From Rhodopirellula islandica (GTDB taxonomy: Bacteria; Planctomycetota; Planctomycetia; Pirellulales; Pirellulaceae), in NCBI RefSeq assembly GCF_001027925.1, contig NZ_LECT01000026.1, positions 84,017 through 148,016 of the forward strand: DNA of 64,000 bases. Direction: 5' to 3'. The notes below the pieces were generated by a model that was given only the letters and a program-made list of their open reading frames with translations, did no database searches and was not told the origin of the DNA. Below, one piece after another: positions 29,562-40,136 of this stretch; within the stretch, counting starts at the first letter, position 1, and every line of letters starts with the position of its first letter. The position numbers and the translations under genes are program-made.

Positions 29562-30881
29562 CTACTTCTCGGCCATCTTGTCGCGGAGCTCTTGGCAGGC
29601 TTCTGAGGGCGTGCTGCACATCGTGCAGCGAGACACGCCATCCTCGTCGACCTTGGCATTCAATCCGCCGCAAGAACCACTGATCGCTTGACGTCCGAAA
29701 ATGACCCCGACGGCCATCGCGAGCAACACGGCCCCAAACGTGAGACCGGTCATCAACAACACGGGCGCCATTCGCTGAGCGAACGACGGGTCTTCGGCTT
29801 CATCGGCCTGCGTCACGGCGATCTCGTTGCCCGCCGTGGATTCCGAACCGTCGACGTCGGCATACGGAGCCAACTCACCCGTCCCACTGGACACCAACCC
29901 GTCATTGAAACGCTGCACGAGCAACACACTGAGACCATTCTCGCGTGCCAATCGCATCGCGTCTTCATAACCAACCACGTTCAGCGCCGTCGCCCAGCCA
30001 TCGGCGAGCATGCACGTCTCGGTGATCACGCTGACGGATGCCAACCCGTTCGTGACGGGACGCCCGGTGCGTGGGTCGATTGTGTGCGAATAACGCTGGT
30101 CATCGACCTCGAAGAAATTTCGGTAGTCACCCGACGTCGCCATCGCAGCATCGCGAATCTTGTGAGCGACCAACAAGTCTTGCCCACCCGTGTCGGGTCG
30201 TTGGATCCCAACCTTCCATGAATCGCCGGACTTATCGCCCGCCACTCGGACCTCGCCCCCCACTTCGACGAACACGTTGTCCGCACCGCGACCAGCCAAC
30301 AACTCAACGAGTCGGTCCACACCGTGGCCCTTGGCAATCGAAGACAGATCGACGCGCAACTCCGCGATGCCCTTCTTCAGAGCAGGTGGATCGAGACGTG
30401 ACTGCAGATGCTGGTGACCGATGCTCTGCTTCAACTCACGCAGTTCCGCTTCGCTGGGGACATCGTTCTTGCGTTCGCCAACGCCAAAGCTCCAGCGATC
30501 AACCAACGGCCCCACGGTCACATCAAATGCACCGTCCGTTTTCTGCGACAGTTCCAACGCCGCCGCAACCACACCAGCGGTTTCGGCACTGACGTCGAAC
30601 CAGTCCGTTGACTCGGAGGCATTGAACTGACTCAATTCCGACGATTTCAAGTACGTCGACATTTGATCATTGACGGAGCGTAGTTCGCGCTCAATCGCCG
30701 TTGCGGTCTCAGAATCCCAATCGGGCGTTTCCGGCGGCGAGTGGACTTTGACCATGTAGGTCGTGCCCATCGTTGCACCACGAAACGTCAACGGATCCGC
30801 GGCAACCACCGCGGAAATCCAACACGTCGTCGCAAGGATCCAATGCCCGAGGAAAGCGACGACGCTGGCTTGTTTTCTCAT
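29562..30881 (-). CDS. apbE: ApbE flavin transferase fused to an NqrM-like domain
   Basis: This 439-residue protein has a signal or anchor sequence (SVVAFLGHWILATTCWISAV), then an ApbE domain: FRGATMGTTYMVKVH, DVTVGPLVDRWSFG, VDLSSIAKGHGVDRL, VGGEVRVAGDKSG, YSHTIDPRTGRPV and ADGWATALNVVG. ApbE transfers FMN from FAD to Thr in NqrB and NqrC. Residues about 367-439 add a transmembrane helix (MTGLTFGAVLLAMAVGVIFG) followed by SGSCGG, SRCTMC and EAC. This is the NqrM (DUF539) pattern; NqrM is required for placing iron in the NqrD/NqrE site. Two NQR maturation factors thus appear in one polypeptide, last in the NQR gene string. The apbE label refers to the N-terminal domain. The start ATG is at 30879-30881. 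Confidence 0.88.
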   Translation of the reverse strand: MRKQASVVAFLGHWILATTCWISAVVAADPLTFRGATMGTTYMVKVHSPPETPDWDSETATAIERELRSVNDQMSTYLKSSELSQFNASESTDWFDVSAETAGVVAAALELSQKTDGAFDVTVGPLVDRWSFGVGERKNDVPSEAELRELKQSIGHQHLQSRLDPPALKKGIAELRVDLSSIAKGHGVDRLVELLAGRGADNVFVEVGGEVRVAGDKSGDSWKVGIQRPDTGGQDLLVAHKIRDAAMATSGDYRNFFEVDDQRYSHTIDPRTGRPVTNGLASVSVITETCMLADGWATALNVVGYEDAMRLARENGLSVLLVQRFNDGLVSSGTGELAPYADVDGSESTAGNEIAVTQADEAEDPSFAQRMAPVLLMTGLTFGAVLLAMAVGVIFGRQAISGSCGGLNAKVDEDGVSRCTMCSTPSEACQELRDKMAEK

Positions 30882-31142
30882 CGAAAGATTCGCATGTGTT
30901 CGAGTGCTGAGAGCGAACGAGCCCACCTCATCCGCAAGCGGTGGCGTTGCATCCCTCAGTCATGCAGCTTGTCGTTGTGTCACTTCACTGAGTCCCGAGC
31001 GAAAAGCGAAGCAGGTCTGATCAAGTATGTGAGCCGTTGGCGTTAGCCACGGTTTTCACGCACAACCGGGGCGAACGGCTTCGTCATTCCACAGACCGCC
31101 ACCCTTCAGATCAAAGACTCAGCAGTCCTGAGTCCTAGAAGC

Positions 31143-31272
31143 TATTGGTCTGTCACAGCTAAAAGTCAGGGTTGATCGTAGTGGACGAGGCCACGAGTCC
31201 TTGGATTTGACGCCAGTTTAGGACTCGTGGCCTCGTCCACTACCCTAAAAACAAGTCCTGACAGACCACTAG
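31143..31272. mobile_element. 130-bp foldback element, copy A
   Basis: A perfect 24-bp inverted repeat, 31178-31201 with 31220-31243 (arm GTAGTGGACGAGGCCACGAG plus TCCT), encloses an 18-nt loop. The outer ends TTGGTCTGTCA and TGACAGACCACTAG are near inverted repeats of about 12 bp. The same 130-bp unit occurs at 52221-52350. No protein is encoded, so it is a MITE-like or REP-like element. It sits between nqrF and apbE-nqrM and could form a strong RNA hairpin in the shared transcript. The rest of 30882-31142 holds nothing recognisable. Confidence 0.8.
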
Positions 31273-31294
31273 AAGCTAGAAGCTAGCCCCTTCA

Positions 31295-32554
31295 TCAGCC
31301 ACCGAAGTCATCGTAAGCGATGTTTTCCGGTTCGACACCCAAATCATCCAGCATGCGGAACACGGCGGCGTTCATCATCGGTGGACCACAGATGTAGTAC
31401 TCGATGTCTTCCGGTGCCGGGTGGTTGCGGAGGTAGTTGTCCAACAAGACTTGGTGAATGAAGCCGACGTACCCGTCCCAATTGTCTTCCGGTTGAGGCT
31501 CAGACAACGCGATGTTGAACTTGAAGTTCGGGAAGTCCTTTTCGATCTCACGGAACTGATCGATGTAGAACAGTTCACGAAGACTTCGGCCGCCGTACCA
31601 GTAGCTGACCTTGCGGTCCGTCTTTTGGCGTTTGAACAGCTCGAAGATGTGACTTCGCAGCGGTGCCATCCCGGCACCACCCCCGATGTAAACCATTTCG
31701 GCGTCGCTGTCCTTGATGAAGAATTCACCGTATGGACCGCTGATCGTGGCTTTGTCACCTGGCTTGAGCGAGAAGATGTAACTGCTCATTTTCCCAGGAG
31801 GTGTTCCCTCGGGAGCACGTGGTGGCGGAGACGCAACCCGGATGTTGAGCATGATGATGCCCTTCTCGCCGGGGTAGTTGGCCATCGAATAAGCGCGGAT
31901 GACAGGCTCATCGACCTTCGACACATAGCGCCAAATGTTGTACTGGTCCCAGTCAGGGTGATACTCTTCGTCGATGTCGAAATCTTTGTAGTGGATCTCG
32001 TGAGGTGGGCACTCAATTTGGATGTAACCACCCGCACGGAAATCGACCTCGGCACCTTCGGGAAGTTGCAGCACAAATTCCTTGATGAAGGTCGCAACGT
32101 TGTCGTTGCTCTTGACCGTGCATTCCCATTTCTGGGTGTCAAACGCTTCCGGTGGAACTTCCACAACCATGTCGGTCTTCACAGCGACTTGGCAGGACAA
32201 TCGTTCGCCCTCGGCGGCTTCTTTCTTGTTGATGTGACCGGTCTCGGTCGCCAACAAGTCGCCACCACCTTCGGTGACTTTGACTTTGCACTGGGCACAG
32301 GTCCCACCGCCGCCGCAGGCACTGCTGACGAAGATGCCCGCATCAGCGAGAGCACCGAGCAGCTTTCCGCCAGCCGGGACGGAAATTTCTTTTTGGCCGT
32401 TGATCATGATTTTGACCGGGCCGGAAGCAACCAATTGGCTTTTGGCGGCCAAAATCAGCAGCACCAATGCGATCACCACAACGGTGAACATGACGACGCC
32501 GAGAATGACGACCGTGCTGGCGGAGGCCGCAATCATCAGAGGAAGGGAAAGCAT
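31295..32554 (-). CDS. nqrF: Na+-translocating NADH:quinone reductase subunit F
   Basis: This 419-residue protein is the electron entry subunit: NADH to FAD to 2Fe-2S. It has one N-terminal membrane helix ([20 protein letters not shown], residues 14-33), then a ferredoxin domain with [17 protein letters not shown] plus a later Cys (RLSCQVAV), then an FAD/NAD(P) reductase module with [11 protein letters not shown] (FAD), [19 protein letters not shown] (NAD) and [13 protein letters not shown], ending YDDFGG. All features match canonical NqrF. It is separated from nqrE by 135 bp containing the hairpin at 32614-32632, the largest gap inside the operon. Confidence 0.97.
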   Translation of the reverse strand: MLSLPLMIAASASTVVILGVVMFTVVVIALVLLILAAKSQLVASGPVKIMINGQKEISVPAGGKLLGALADAGIFVSSACGGGGTCAQCKVKVTEGGGDLLATETGHINKKEAAEGERLSCQVAVKTDMVVEVPPEAFDTQKWECTVKSNDNVATFIKEFVLQLPEGAEVDFRAGGYIQIECPPHEIHYKDFDIDEEYHPDWDQYNIWRYVSKVDEPVIRAYSMANYPGEKGIIMLNIRVASPPPRAPEGTPPGKMSSYIFSLKPGDKATISGPYGEFFIKDSDAEMVYIGGGAGMAPLRSHIFELFKRQKTDRKVSYWYGGRSLRELFYIDQFREIEKDFPNFKFNIALSEPQPEDNWDGYVGFIHQVLLDNYLRNHPAPEDIEYYICGPPMMNAAVFRMLDDLGVEPENIAYDDFGG

Positions 32555-32613
32555 TTTAAATCAAAAGTTGAGGGGTGCACGCGAGGCAAATCAGCCTGAC
32601 AGTCAAAACTCAC

Positions 32614-32632
32614 GTCAGCCTCGGAGGCTGAC
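32614..32632. promoter_or_regulatory. intra-operon hairpin between nqrE and nqrF
   Basis: GTCAGCCT-CGG-AGGCTGAC forms a perfect 8-bp stem with a 3-nt loop inside the 135-bp nqrE-nqrF gap. On the minus strand it is followed by GTGAGTTTTGA. It could be an RNA processing, stabilising or partial termination signal, or merely a REP-type palindrome. Confidence 0.5.
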
Positions 32633-32689
32633 AAACTCACTGCTGCCAGCCATCTGACTGACGCACGTCGTTGCGGCGGTTCGAATTCG

Positions 32690-33331
32690 TTACAGCTGGA
32701 TGCCGCTGAAGGACATGAATGCCAACGACATCAAACCAACCGTGATGAACGTGATTCCCAAACCGCGAAGCGGCGGAGGAACGTCGCTGTACTTCAATTT
32801 TTCGCGAATTCCGGCCAGCGCCATGATCGCCAACGCCCAACCCACGCCACAGCCGAAGCCGAAGACAACGGATTCGCCAAACGCGTACTCACGTTGTTCC
32901 ATGAACAACGACGCACCCAAGATGGCGCAGTTCACGGTGATCAGGGGAAGGAAGATCCCCAGGGCGTTGTAAAGGCTGGGCATGAATCGATCCAGGAACA
33001 TTTCCAAGATCTGAACCATGGCGGCGATCACGCCGATGTAGCTGATGAACCCGAGGAAGGTCAGGTCGACCTCCGCGAAGTTGTAGGTGTCCGTGCTGAT
33101 CAGGTAATCGTTGACCCAAGTCAACGCTCCCTTCTTTAGCAACAGACTGTAGATCAATTGGTTGGCAGGAACGGTGATGGTTTCAATCGCGATGACCGCG
33201 ATGCCCAAGCCGATTGCCGTCTTGACGTTTTTGCTGACCGCCAAGAACGTGCACATTCCCAAAAAGAATGCGAGCGCAAGGTTCTCGACGAAGACAGCCT
33301 TCAAAAAGATGCTGAGGTATTGTTCGACCAT
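32690..33331 (-). CDS. nqrE: Na+-translocating NADH:quinone reductase subunit E
   Basis: This 213-residue protein with six membrane helices starts [20 protein letters not shown], the canonical NqrE N-terminus. Cys27 ([13 protein letters not shown]) and Cys135 ([13 protein letters not shown]) are the expected iron ligands; together with two Cys of NqrD they hold the intramembrane iron site that passes electrons from NqrF to NqrC. NqrE and NqrD are inverted-topology homologues. The gene starts 3 bp after the nqrD stop, so translation is coupled. Confidence 0.97.
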   Translation of the reverse strand: MVEQYLSIFLKAVFVENLALAFFLGMCTFLAVSKNVKTAIGLGIAVIAIETITVPANQLIYSLLLKKGALTWVNDYLISTDTYNFAEVDLTFLGFISYIGVIAAMVQILEMFLDRFMPSLYNALGIFLPLITVNCAILGASLFMEQREYAFGESVVFGFGCGVGWALAIMALAGIREKLKYSDVPPPLRGLGITFITVGLMSLAFMSFSGIQL

Positions 33332-33334
33332 GAC

Positions 33335-33961
33335 TTAGGCCTCTTCGATTTGTTCGGGTTTGTTCAAGCGGATCACCCAAATCATGAACCCAATGATGAA
33401 GAACGCACTGGGCGGCAACAGCATCAAGTTGTTGGGGTTGTACCAGCCGCCGTTGCGGTCCAGTTGAAAGAGTTCAAAGCCCAACAGCGAACCGCTGCCG
33501 AACAATTCGCGGAAGAACGCGACGACGATCAGGACCAATCCGTAGCCCAGGCCGTTGCCGATCCCATCCAGGAAGCTGATCCAAACGCCGTTCTTCATGG
33601 CGAAGCCTTCGGCACGTCCCATGACGATGCAGTTGGTGATGATCAGGCCCACGAAGACTGAAAGTTGTTTGCTGATTTCGTACATGTACGCCTTCAGAAC
33701 TTGGTCAACGACAATCACCAGCGATGCAATCACGGTCATCTGCACGATGATCCGGATGCTGCCGGGAATGTAGTGACGAATGGACGACACCGCCGCGTTC
33801 GAACACCCAGTCACGGCGATCACGGCAAGTGCCATGACGATCGAGACCTGGATGCTGGTCGTCACAGCCAGAGCACTACAAATGCCCAGGATCTGCAACG
33901 CGATTGGGTTGTTGTCGATGACGGGTCCGAACAGGACCTTGCCGACTTTGGGGGCAGCCAT
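33335..33961 (-). CDS. nqrD: Na+-translocating NADH:quinone reductase subunit D
   Basis: This 208-residue integral membrane protein, starting [20 protein letters not shown], matches NqrD. Cys28 ([12 protein letters not shown]) and Cys111 ([15 protein letters not shown]) are the expected iron-site ligands shared with Nqr[21 protein letters not shown] is also typical. Its C-terminal tail is charged ([11 protein letters not shown]). It lies 3 bp from both nqrC and nqrE. Confidence 0.97.
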   Translation of the reverse strand: MAAPKVGKVLFGPVIDNNPIALQILGICSALAVTTSIQVSIVMALAVIAVTGCSNAAVSSIRHYIPGSIRIIVQMTVIASLVIVVDQVLKAYMYEISKQLSVFVGLIITNCIVMGRAEGFAMKNGVWISFLDGIGNGLGYGLVLIVVAFFRELFGSGSLLGFELFQLDRNGGWYNPNNLMLLPPSAFFIIGFMIWVIRLNKPEQIEEA

Positions 33962-33964
33962 GGT

Positions 33965-34876
33965 TTACTCTCCCACCGGTTCTTTGGGACCGACGTTGTC
34001 GATGTCGTATTGCTCGACACCGCTTTCGACGGAGGATTCAGGTTGATCGGCTTCCGCGGATGCGTCACCGGTAAGTCGTTGCTTCAGTTTGTCGAGGAAC
34101 GGACCGTATCCGTTGGAACCCGCCCAGTAACGCACCAGGTTGGTCACACCGCGACAAGTGATCGTGGCACCGGACAATCCATCGACGGCGAAATCGTCGC
34201 CATCGGGGGCAGGTCCCTTCGCGACACGAGCGGCAGGCGTGCCGTCGGTGTCATACAGTTTGTTGCCGACCCACTGAGCTTTCCATTTCGTGTTGTCCAC
34301 TTCGCCACCCAAACCAGGTGTCTCCGCGTGCTCGTAGAAAGTCAAACCAGCGATCGTTTCGAGATCGTTCTTCAAGGCCATGTAGCCGTACAGCGTTGAC
34401 CAAAGGCCTTTGCCGTAGACCGGCAAGACGACCATTTCGATCTTCTCGCTGCCAGGTTTCTTCACGTAGTAAACGCGAGCGACTTTTTCACGACGAGGGA
34501 CGCCGATGTCGAACTGCGGGTCCGTGATTTCGATGCTCTCGGAATCTTTCTTCGCCGCTTCGCGAGGGTCGTATTTCTCGGCCTTTTCGCCTTCGAGATC
34601 GGTGTAAACGTCACCCGTTTCAAGGTCGATCAATTCGGGGCTGACCCAGGCCCAAAGCTTTTCAATTTGCTCTTTGTCCAGCTCGGCGGCTGGCTTTCCA
34701 AATTCGCCCAACGACAAACCGGCCGCATCCAAGATGTTGCGTTGGCGGTCGAGGACCTTGTTCTCTTCTTGCAGTGGACGCAGTGCCACCGCAGCGGCAC
34801 TGACGGCGAACGAACAGACCACGCACAAAATCGTCGCGGTCACGATCGTTTTCAAAGTGGAATCAGGCTGTGACAT
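33965..34876 (-). CDS. nqrC: Na+-translocating NADH:quinone reductase subunit C
   Basis: This 303-residue subunit has one N-terminal membrane helix ([20 protein letters not shown]) and a periplasmic domain. The covalent FMN attachment motif SGAT is present ([15 protein letters not shown], Thr at about 238), the target of Apb[34 protein letters not shown] and [13 protein letters not shown] are canonical NqrC blocks. The C-terminus after about 265 is an acidic extension. Its start overlaps the nqrB stop by 14 bp. Confidence 0.97.
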   Translation of the reverse strand: MSQPDSTLKTIVTATILCVVCSFAVSAAAVALRPLQEENKVLDRQRNILDAAGLSLGEFGKPAAELDKEQIEKLWAWVSPELIDLETGDVYTDLEGEKAEKYDPREAAKKDSESIEITDPQFDIGVPRREKVARVYYVKKPGSEKIEMVVLPVYGKGLWSTLYGYMALKNDLETIAGLTFYEHAETPGLGGEVDNTKWKAQWVGNKLYDTDGTPAARVAKGPAPDGDDFAVDGLSGATITCRGVTNLVRYWAGSNGYGPFLDKLKQRLTGDASAEADQPESSVESGVEQYDIDNVGPKEPVGE

Positions 34877-36122
34877 AGCGTGCGGCCCTCCGGCGGATGT
34901 TGAGTTGGACGACGCCCCAATCGATCAACGGTGCGAACACGTTGCCGAACAAGATCGCCAGCATGATGCCTTCAGGGAAAGCAGGGTTGACGACGCGAAT
35001 CAGCACGGTCATGAACCCAATCAGGATTCCGTAAACCCATTTGCCGGTCTCGGTCATCGAGGCACTGACCGGGTCGGTCGCCATGAACACCAAACCAAAG
35101 GCGAGGCCGCCGATGACGAGGTGCCAGTAAAACGGCACAGCGAACATGGCGTTCGTTTCACTGCCAGCAAAGTTGAGCAACAAGGCGGTGGCGGTCACAC
35201 CAGCGATCACGCCGGCCATGATTTTCCATGATCCGATGCCCGAAGCGATCAGAATCAAAGCACCGACCAAGCACAGCAGAGCACTGGTCTCGCCGACACA
35301 CCCTTGAATCGTGCCGATGAAAGCACTCATCCAGGTGATCGGTTCCTCGGTGCCCCAAACGTATTGAACGGCACTCAGCGAACCAACCGCGTCTTCGCTG
35401 GCGTTGGCCATTTGTCCCAGTGCGGTTGCACCGGAGAAGCCATCGACTGCGGTCCAGACTTTGTCACCGCTGATTTGACCAGCGTAAGCGAAGTACAGGA
35501 ACGCTCGCGAAGTCAGCGCCACGTTGAGGAAGTTGCGTCCCGTGCCGCCAAAGACTTCTTTGGCGACAATCACCCCGAATGCGATCCCCACGGCGACCTG
35601 CCAGAGCGGAATCGAAGCGGGCAGGGTGAGCGGAAACAGCAATCCAGTGACCAGGAAGCCTTCATTGATCTCGTGCCCCCGTAGGACACTGAAGACCAAT
35701 TCGACATGTCCCCCCACGAACATACAAACCGCGTAAATGGGGATGAAGAAGATCGCCCCATAAATGAAGTTGTCGACGTGGTTGGCTGGATCGTGTCCGA
35801 GCCCGATGGCGGTGTGAACGGTGTGGTGCCAGTCGTAATCGACTGCCACGTTGGCATCGGTCATCTTTTGGATGGCCGAGTTGGCTTGATACCCAGTGTT
35901 CCACATGCCGAACAACGTGACCGGAATCAACGCGAAGACGACCGTGATCATCATGCGTTTCAGGTCAATGTTGTCGCGCACGTGCGTGCGTCCGTGAGCC
36001 GTCTCGCCTGGCGTGAACAAGAACGTGTCGAGAGCTTCGTACATTGGGTACGCTTTCTCGAGCAGTCCGCCTTTGGCAAAGAACGGGTGGACGCTGTCAA
36101 ATGCGTCACGTAATGCTTTCAT
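34863..36122 (-). CDS. nqrB: Na+-translocating NADH:quinone reductase subunit B
   Basis: This 419-residue polytopic membrane subunit forms the Na+ channel and holds riboflavin and a covalent FMN. The FMN site [13 protein letters not shown] (Thr at about 233) is the second ApbE target. [40 protein letters not shown] and [17 protein letters not shown] are family signatures. The N-terminal [20 protein letters not shown] is also standard. Length is normal. It follows nqrA by 5 bp. Confidence 0.97.
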   Translation of the reverse strand: MKALRDAFDSVHPFFAKGGLLEKAYPMYEALDTFLFTPGETAHGRTHVRDNIDLKRMMITVVFALIPVTLFGMWNTGYQANSAIQKMTDANVAVDYDWHHTVHTAIGLGHDPANHVDNFIYGAIFFIPIYAVCMFVGGHVELVFSVLRGHEINEGFLVTGLLFPLTLPASIPLWQVAVGIAFGVIVAKEVFGGTGRNFLNVALTSRAFLYFAYAGQISGDKVWTAVDGFSGATALGQMANASEDAVGSLSAVQYVWGTEEPITWMSAFIGTIQGCVGETSALLCLVGALILIASGIGSWKIMAGVIAGVTATALLLNFAGSETNAMFAVPFYWHLVIGGLAFGLVFMATDPVSASMTETGKWVYGILIGFMTVLIRVVNPAFPEGIMLAILFGNVFAPLIDWGVVQLNIRRRAARYVTA

Positions 36123-36127
36123 ATTCC

Positions 36128-37498
36128 TTAACCTTCACGCTCAATGGTTGTCAGGTTTTCTCGGATCAAGGATCCATATTCGTATTTACCGGGGCACACG
36201 AACGTGCACAGGGCCAAGTCTTCTTCTTCCAGCTCCAGCACGCCGAGCTGCTGAGCCGAATCGGTGTCACGAACGATCAACGCTCGCAACAATTGTGTTG
36301 CCAAGATGTCCATCGGCATCACCTTTTCGTAGGTGCCCAATGGAACCATCGCTCGTTCGCTGCCGCCGGTCGACGACGTGAAGTCAAATTTGCGGTCCGG
36401 GGTCAATGCCGAGGCAAACACGCGGGTGACCGAGAACTTGTCAAAGCCTGGTTTCTGCCAGCCCATGAATTCGCGGTGGTCCCCTTCTTCGATCACCGAC
36501 ACTTGATTGTCGTAGCGTCCCAGGAACTGATGCGGTGCCGCCGCAATGTGCCCGTTGAGTACCGAACCCGAGATGACCCGCAGTTTGACGGAGGTGTCGA
36601 CTTCACCCTCGACCAATTCGTCGATGCAGGCGCCCAAGCGGGTTTCGATCAATCGTGGCTGGTTGACCTTCGGGCCTGCCAACGAGATCACTCGGCGAGT
36701 GTCCAGTTGACCGGTCTGCAGGAATGAACCGATCGCGATCACGTCTTGGTAACCGATGTACCAAACTGTTTTGTTGAGGCTGACGGGATCCAAATAATGA
36801 ATGTGAGTTCCGGCCAATCCAGCGGGGTGAGGTCCCGAGAACGCCGATGACTGGACTCCCGCGACGTCGCCGCCAGGAATCGATGCCTTTTCGGCTTGGC
36901 AAAGATGCACGGGACCATCGGTCAGACGCGTCAGCGCCTGCAAACCAATCACGAACTGGTCCTTGCGATCCGCCAACACCACGGCGGGGTCCGCCGCCAA
37001 GGGATTGGTGTCGATCGCAGTGACAAAAATCGAATGGGGTGCCGAATCAATCGCCGGCACCTTGCCGAACGGGCGAGTGCGAAGGGACGACCACAGCCCG
37101 ATTTGGACCAAGCCATCGACCAGTTTTTCGCGCGCAATCGAGACGGGATCCGAGCCTGCGATGCCTGCGACCGTGGTCGATTCGGTCGAATCCAAATCGA
37201 CGTCGATGACAATCGCTTCGAACTTTCGTTTCGCGCCGCGAACGACGTCGGCCACGGTGCCCGAGGCGGGGGCGGTGTAGATCACGCCCGGGGTTTTCTT
37301 GTCTTCAAATACCGGCTGGCCCAAGACAACTCGGTCGCCCGCGGCCACCAACATCGTGGGCTTCATTCCGATGTAATCATCGCCCAACAAAGCCACTTGA
37401 CGGATCGCCGGACCGGCTTCCATGTGCTGTTCGGGGCATCCCGTGATGGGCAGATCGAGCCCCTTCTTGATCCGGGTCACGCTTTGAGTCATTGCCAT
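36128..37498 (-). CDS. nqrA: Na+-translocating NADH:quinone reductase subunit A
   Basis: First gene of the operon, 456 residues from the ATG at 37496-37498 (an ATG two codons later is also possible). NqrA is the soluble, cytoplasmic-side subunit linked to quinone. Its signatures include [86 protein letters not shown] and [20 protein letters not shown], and the terminal [20 protein letters not shown]. No strong ribosome-binding site is visible. Upstream lies a small dyad (37508-37529) and repeat array 1. Confidence 0.97.
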   Translation of the reverse strand: MAMTQSVTRIKKGLDLPITGCPEQHMEAGPAIRQVALLGDDYIGMKPTMLVAAGDRVVLGQPVFEDKKTPGVIYTAPASGTVADVVRGAKRKFEAIVIDVDLDSTESTTVAGIAGSDPVSIAREKLVDGLVQIGLWSSLRTRPFGKVPAIDSAPHSIFVTAIDTNPLAADPAVVLADRKDQFVIGLQALTRLTDGPVHLCQAEKASIPGGDVAGVQSSAFSGPHPAGLAGTHIHYLDPVSLNKTVWYIGYQDVIAIGSFLQTGQLDTRRVISLAGPKVNQPRLIETRLGACIDELVEGEVDTSVKLRVISGSVLNGHIAAAPHQFLGRYDNQVSVIEEGDHREFMGWQKPGFDKFSVTRVFASALTPDRKFDFTSSTGGSERAMVPLGTYEKVMPMDILATQLLRALIVRDTDSAQQLGVLELEEEDLALCTFVCPGKYEYGSLIRENLTTIEREG

Positions 37499-37507
37499 GA
37501 ATGGGCA

Positions 37508-37529
37508 CTTTGTGAAATTTGTAACAAAG
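37508..37529. promoter_or_regulatory. small dyad just upstream of nqrA
   Basis: CTTTGT-GAAATTTGTA-ACAAAG is a 6-bp inverted repeat with a 10-nt centre, ending 10 bp before the nqrA start. It may be an operator or an RNA hairpin over the initiation region. The support is only its symmetry and position. Confidence 0.3.
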
Positions 37530-37739
37530 TCGGTTCGAGCCAAAGCCCGCGTTGTTTTTCGATCGAAAAAAGCCGAAAAAATTGTCGCGGGCCAAGCAAG
37601 TGGACACTATTGCATAGCGCTAGAAGATTGACAACGGCAGATGACGGTCGTTCGTGCCGGGATATTGTCCACCTTGGTCAATGAAGTCCGCCCATGCAAA
37701 AGAAGCCGGATGTGCGGATGAAATCGATCGTTGAGAGGG

Positions 37740-38240
37740 AGTGTTTTTGGGCTGTTTGCGACCCACCATTCCGGCCTGGGCCAGAGTCGAACAATCATCG
37801 CAATGGTTCCGTCGGTCCAGTCCCCAACTCAGAGCCATTCTCTCGTCCAAGGTTTCCCGCGATCGCGTCAGGCGTCTCGACGATCCCACCCCAGCACGCA
37901 AACAGTTGGGGACAACTGTTCTACTCTGAATCAGTGTAGAACAATTGTCTCAATTGTTCCGTCGGGCCAGTTTCCAACTCCGAACCATTCTCTCGTCCAA
38001 GGTTTCCCGCGATCGCGTCAGGCGTCTCGACGATCCCACCCCGGCACGCAAACAGTTGGGGACAACTGTTCTACTCTGAATCAGCCAAAGTCGAGCTTGG
38101 AACCCAAGACAAGAAACTCCTCTGCGCCTCCGCGACTCACCGCCTCTGCGTCAAATTTCTCTCGCGATCGCGTCGCGCTGCTCGACGATCCCACGCCGAC
38201 ACGCAAACAGCTGAGGACAACTGTTCGACTCTGCTTCGCA
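37740..38240. repeat. hairpin repeat array 1 (three units, about 150 bp)
   Basis: Three hairpins AACAGTTG-GGGA-CAACTGTT (or one-base variants) lie at 37901-37920, 38051-38070 and about 38206-38225. Each is preceded by CGATCGCGTC..CTCGACGATC and CGGCACGCA or variants and followed by CTACTCTGA or CGACTCTG. The units repeat at about 150-155 bp. The third includes GACTCACCGCCTCTGCGTC, also seen in arrays 2 and 3. The array lies between nqrA and the phoD-like stop at 38264 and contains no supported gene. Confidence 0.85.
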
Positions 38241-38263
38241 AACGAACACCTTGGGGAAGACGC

Positions 38264-40105
38264 TCAATCGAGCTTCACCGTCACAGGCTCGCTGCCCACC
38301 TTCGCGTCTTTCACGACGATGGCTTCCGGTGCATCCTTGCCAGCTTTGACGTGGAACGCCTTGCCTTTCGGGGCCCCCGGTTCGAACGAATTCCCCGCCA
38401 CACGGACGGTGTACAACACTTCGTCTGTGCTGGCATCCACCAACTGAACCACTGGATTTTCGACGTCAAACGTGATCTCGCCGAGCTTGCCCCACGATGG
38501 TGGGTTGTAGTTGTCAAACTGCGAAATCGTCAGCGGCCAACCAGGATATTGCTTGGCCGACGGATCGGTCACATCCACGTTTCGTGGCCAGCATTCCATG
38601 GTGATGTCGCGGGTTTTCGTATTGAAACGAACGATGCCGAAACCAGCCGCCCGCGTGTTCAGCAGATTGCCAGCGGGCTTCTTGGCGGGATTGGCGGCGG
38701 CGTAGTTGGTGACCTTGTTGGCAAATCCATCCAGCGAATCGCCAGTGTATTCGGGGGCACCAGGCTCGCGGTTTTTGCCCGGCTCGAGCGGTTCCCACCA
38801 ACGCAGATACAAGTTGGCAATCGAAGGCACACAGAACGACCAAATTGAATCGCGGTACTCGTCGATGCCGTGGTGAAAGATGGTCGCCAAGTGCTGGTCG
38901 CCGGCGTAGTGAAACGCGAACGCCCTGCGAAGTTCGGCAAGCGCCCGATTGCGGCCCGTTTGAGGCCAACCGTTGGAATCCATGTCCGCGTGCAAACGAC
39001 CGTTGGCGGCGCCGTGAATGTGTGCCCCGCCGCAGAAAATCGTCTGTGACAAAGCGACCTTCATGTCCGCGTCGGTCCAATCGGCGGCCCAGTTTTCGAT
39101 GAAGTCCAATTGTCGCTCGCCCATCAAGATCGCTCCCTCCACATCAACGCTGGCTGGGTCGTAGTCCGGGTTGCGGATGTGGTCGGGACGAGGCCCCTGC
39201 TTTGGCACGCGTCCAGCGGGTCCGGTTTTGAATTTGCGATCTTCGAGAATCGCGAAATCGATGTTACCCCAATTCAGGTTGGTGAAGTAAACGCCAATGC
39301 CCTGGCCAATTTTGTGCGGGTCGACGGGATCGGGCAGGTGGCTGGTTTGCGCCCGCTCGACTTCTTGCACGTAAACACCGGGTTGCAAGTAACCGCCATC
39401 GGAAGCGCCGCTGAGAGTCGAGATCTTTCCACTTTCGCCCCACAAATTGGGCTGGCCCACATCGTGGTCATCGGGCAAGCACACCGTGGGACGATCTTTG
39501 ATGATGTCACCAAAATCGCGACCGAATTTCAACCACGCCGCGTAGTGGCGATTGTGGTCGTAAACCTGGTCACCGGAAAAGAACAACACGTCGGCGTCGA
39601 CTTTGTTGACGTTGTCAATCAAGTCCTGACGCGAAATGTCACCGCCGTGAGCGGGTTGGATCGAGTTGCCGGTGAATCCCGCGACGACAATCTCTTCTTT
39701 GTCGACCGGGTTCTTTCGAATCGTGCCTTCGTAGAACGCTTCCGCACCGTGCGCGACGCGGTACTTGAAGTTTTGAGTGTCGTCCCAGTTTTCGACACGG
39801 AAGGGCGCTGTCCAACCGGCTTCGATCACGTTCGCCTTGGCGACCTCGGTCCACTGACCGTCCTTTTCAATTTCTAAGCGGACGACCTTGGGATCGCTGG
39901 CATCGAGCGGGTACAGCTGCGCTGTCAGTTTCAAGGTTTTGTCATGAACCGTGTACAGCGCAAAACAGATGACGTCTTTCTTCGCGACGTCGGGGATACT
40001 CAGGTCCGCTCGTCGCCGAGCCCGATTTCCTGCTTGCGCAAAGACGGAATCGGCGGTGACCAGCAGTGCCAGGCAACAGAGTGCCAGACGGTTCAATGAC
40101 TTCAT
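38264..40105 (-). CDS. PhoD-like alkaline phosphatase/phosphodiesterase
   Basis: This 613-residue exported protein has a signal peptide (MKSLNRLALCCLALLVTADS, then VFAQA) and a ribosome-binding site AGGA 9 nt before the ATG at 40103-40105. The metallophosphatase core shows VVAGFTGNSIQPAH, ADVLFFSGDQVYDHN (metal Asp), TVCLPDDHDVGQPN (DDHD), ILMGERQLDFIENW and FHYAGDQHLATIFHHG (GDxH). An N-terminal beta-sandwich domain precedes the core, and a C-terminal sandwich with VQLVDASTDEVLYTVRV follows. PhoD enzymes release phosphate from diesters in the periplasm under phosphate starvation. The exact substrate is not determined. Repeat array 1 begins 24 bp after the stop. Confidence 0.85.
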   Translation of the reverse strand: MKSLNRLALCCLALLVTADSVFAQAGNRARRRADLSIPDVAKKDVICFALYTVHDKTLKLTAQLYPLDASDPKVVRLEIEKDGQWTEVAKANVIEAGWTAPFRVENWDDTQNFKYRVAHGAEAFYEGTIRKNPVDKEEIVVAGFTGNSIQPAHGGDISRQDLIDNVNKVDADVLFFSGDQVYDHNRHYAAWLKFGRDFGDIIKDRPTVCLPDDHDVGQPNLWGESGKISTLSGASDGGYLQPGVYVQEVERAQTSHLPDPVDPHKIGQGIGVYFTNLNWGNIDFAILEDRKFKTGPAGRVPKQGPRPDHIRNPDYDPASVDVEGAILMGERQLDFIENWAADWTDADMKVALSQTIFCGGAHIHGAANGRLHADMDSNGWPQTGRNRALAELRRAFAFHYAGDQHLATIFHHGIDEYRDSIWSFCVPSIANLYLRWWEPLEPGKNREPGAPEYTGDSLDGFANKVTNYAAANPAKKPAGNLLNTRAAGFGIVRFNTKTRDITMECWPRNVDVTDPSAKQYPGWPLTISQFDNYNPPSWGKLGEITFDVENPVVQLVDASTDEVLYTVRVAGNSFEPGAPKGKAFHVKAGKDAPEAIVVKDAKVGSEPVTVKLD

Positions 40106-40136
40106 GACGTTTCCTAAAGGGGCAACAAGTTGTTTT

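Noticed and set aside
31421..32599. 392-codon plus-strand open frame opposite nqrF
   Set aside because: It is antisense to a gene with clear ferredoxin and reductase motifs, and its translation has no family pattern.
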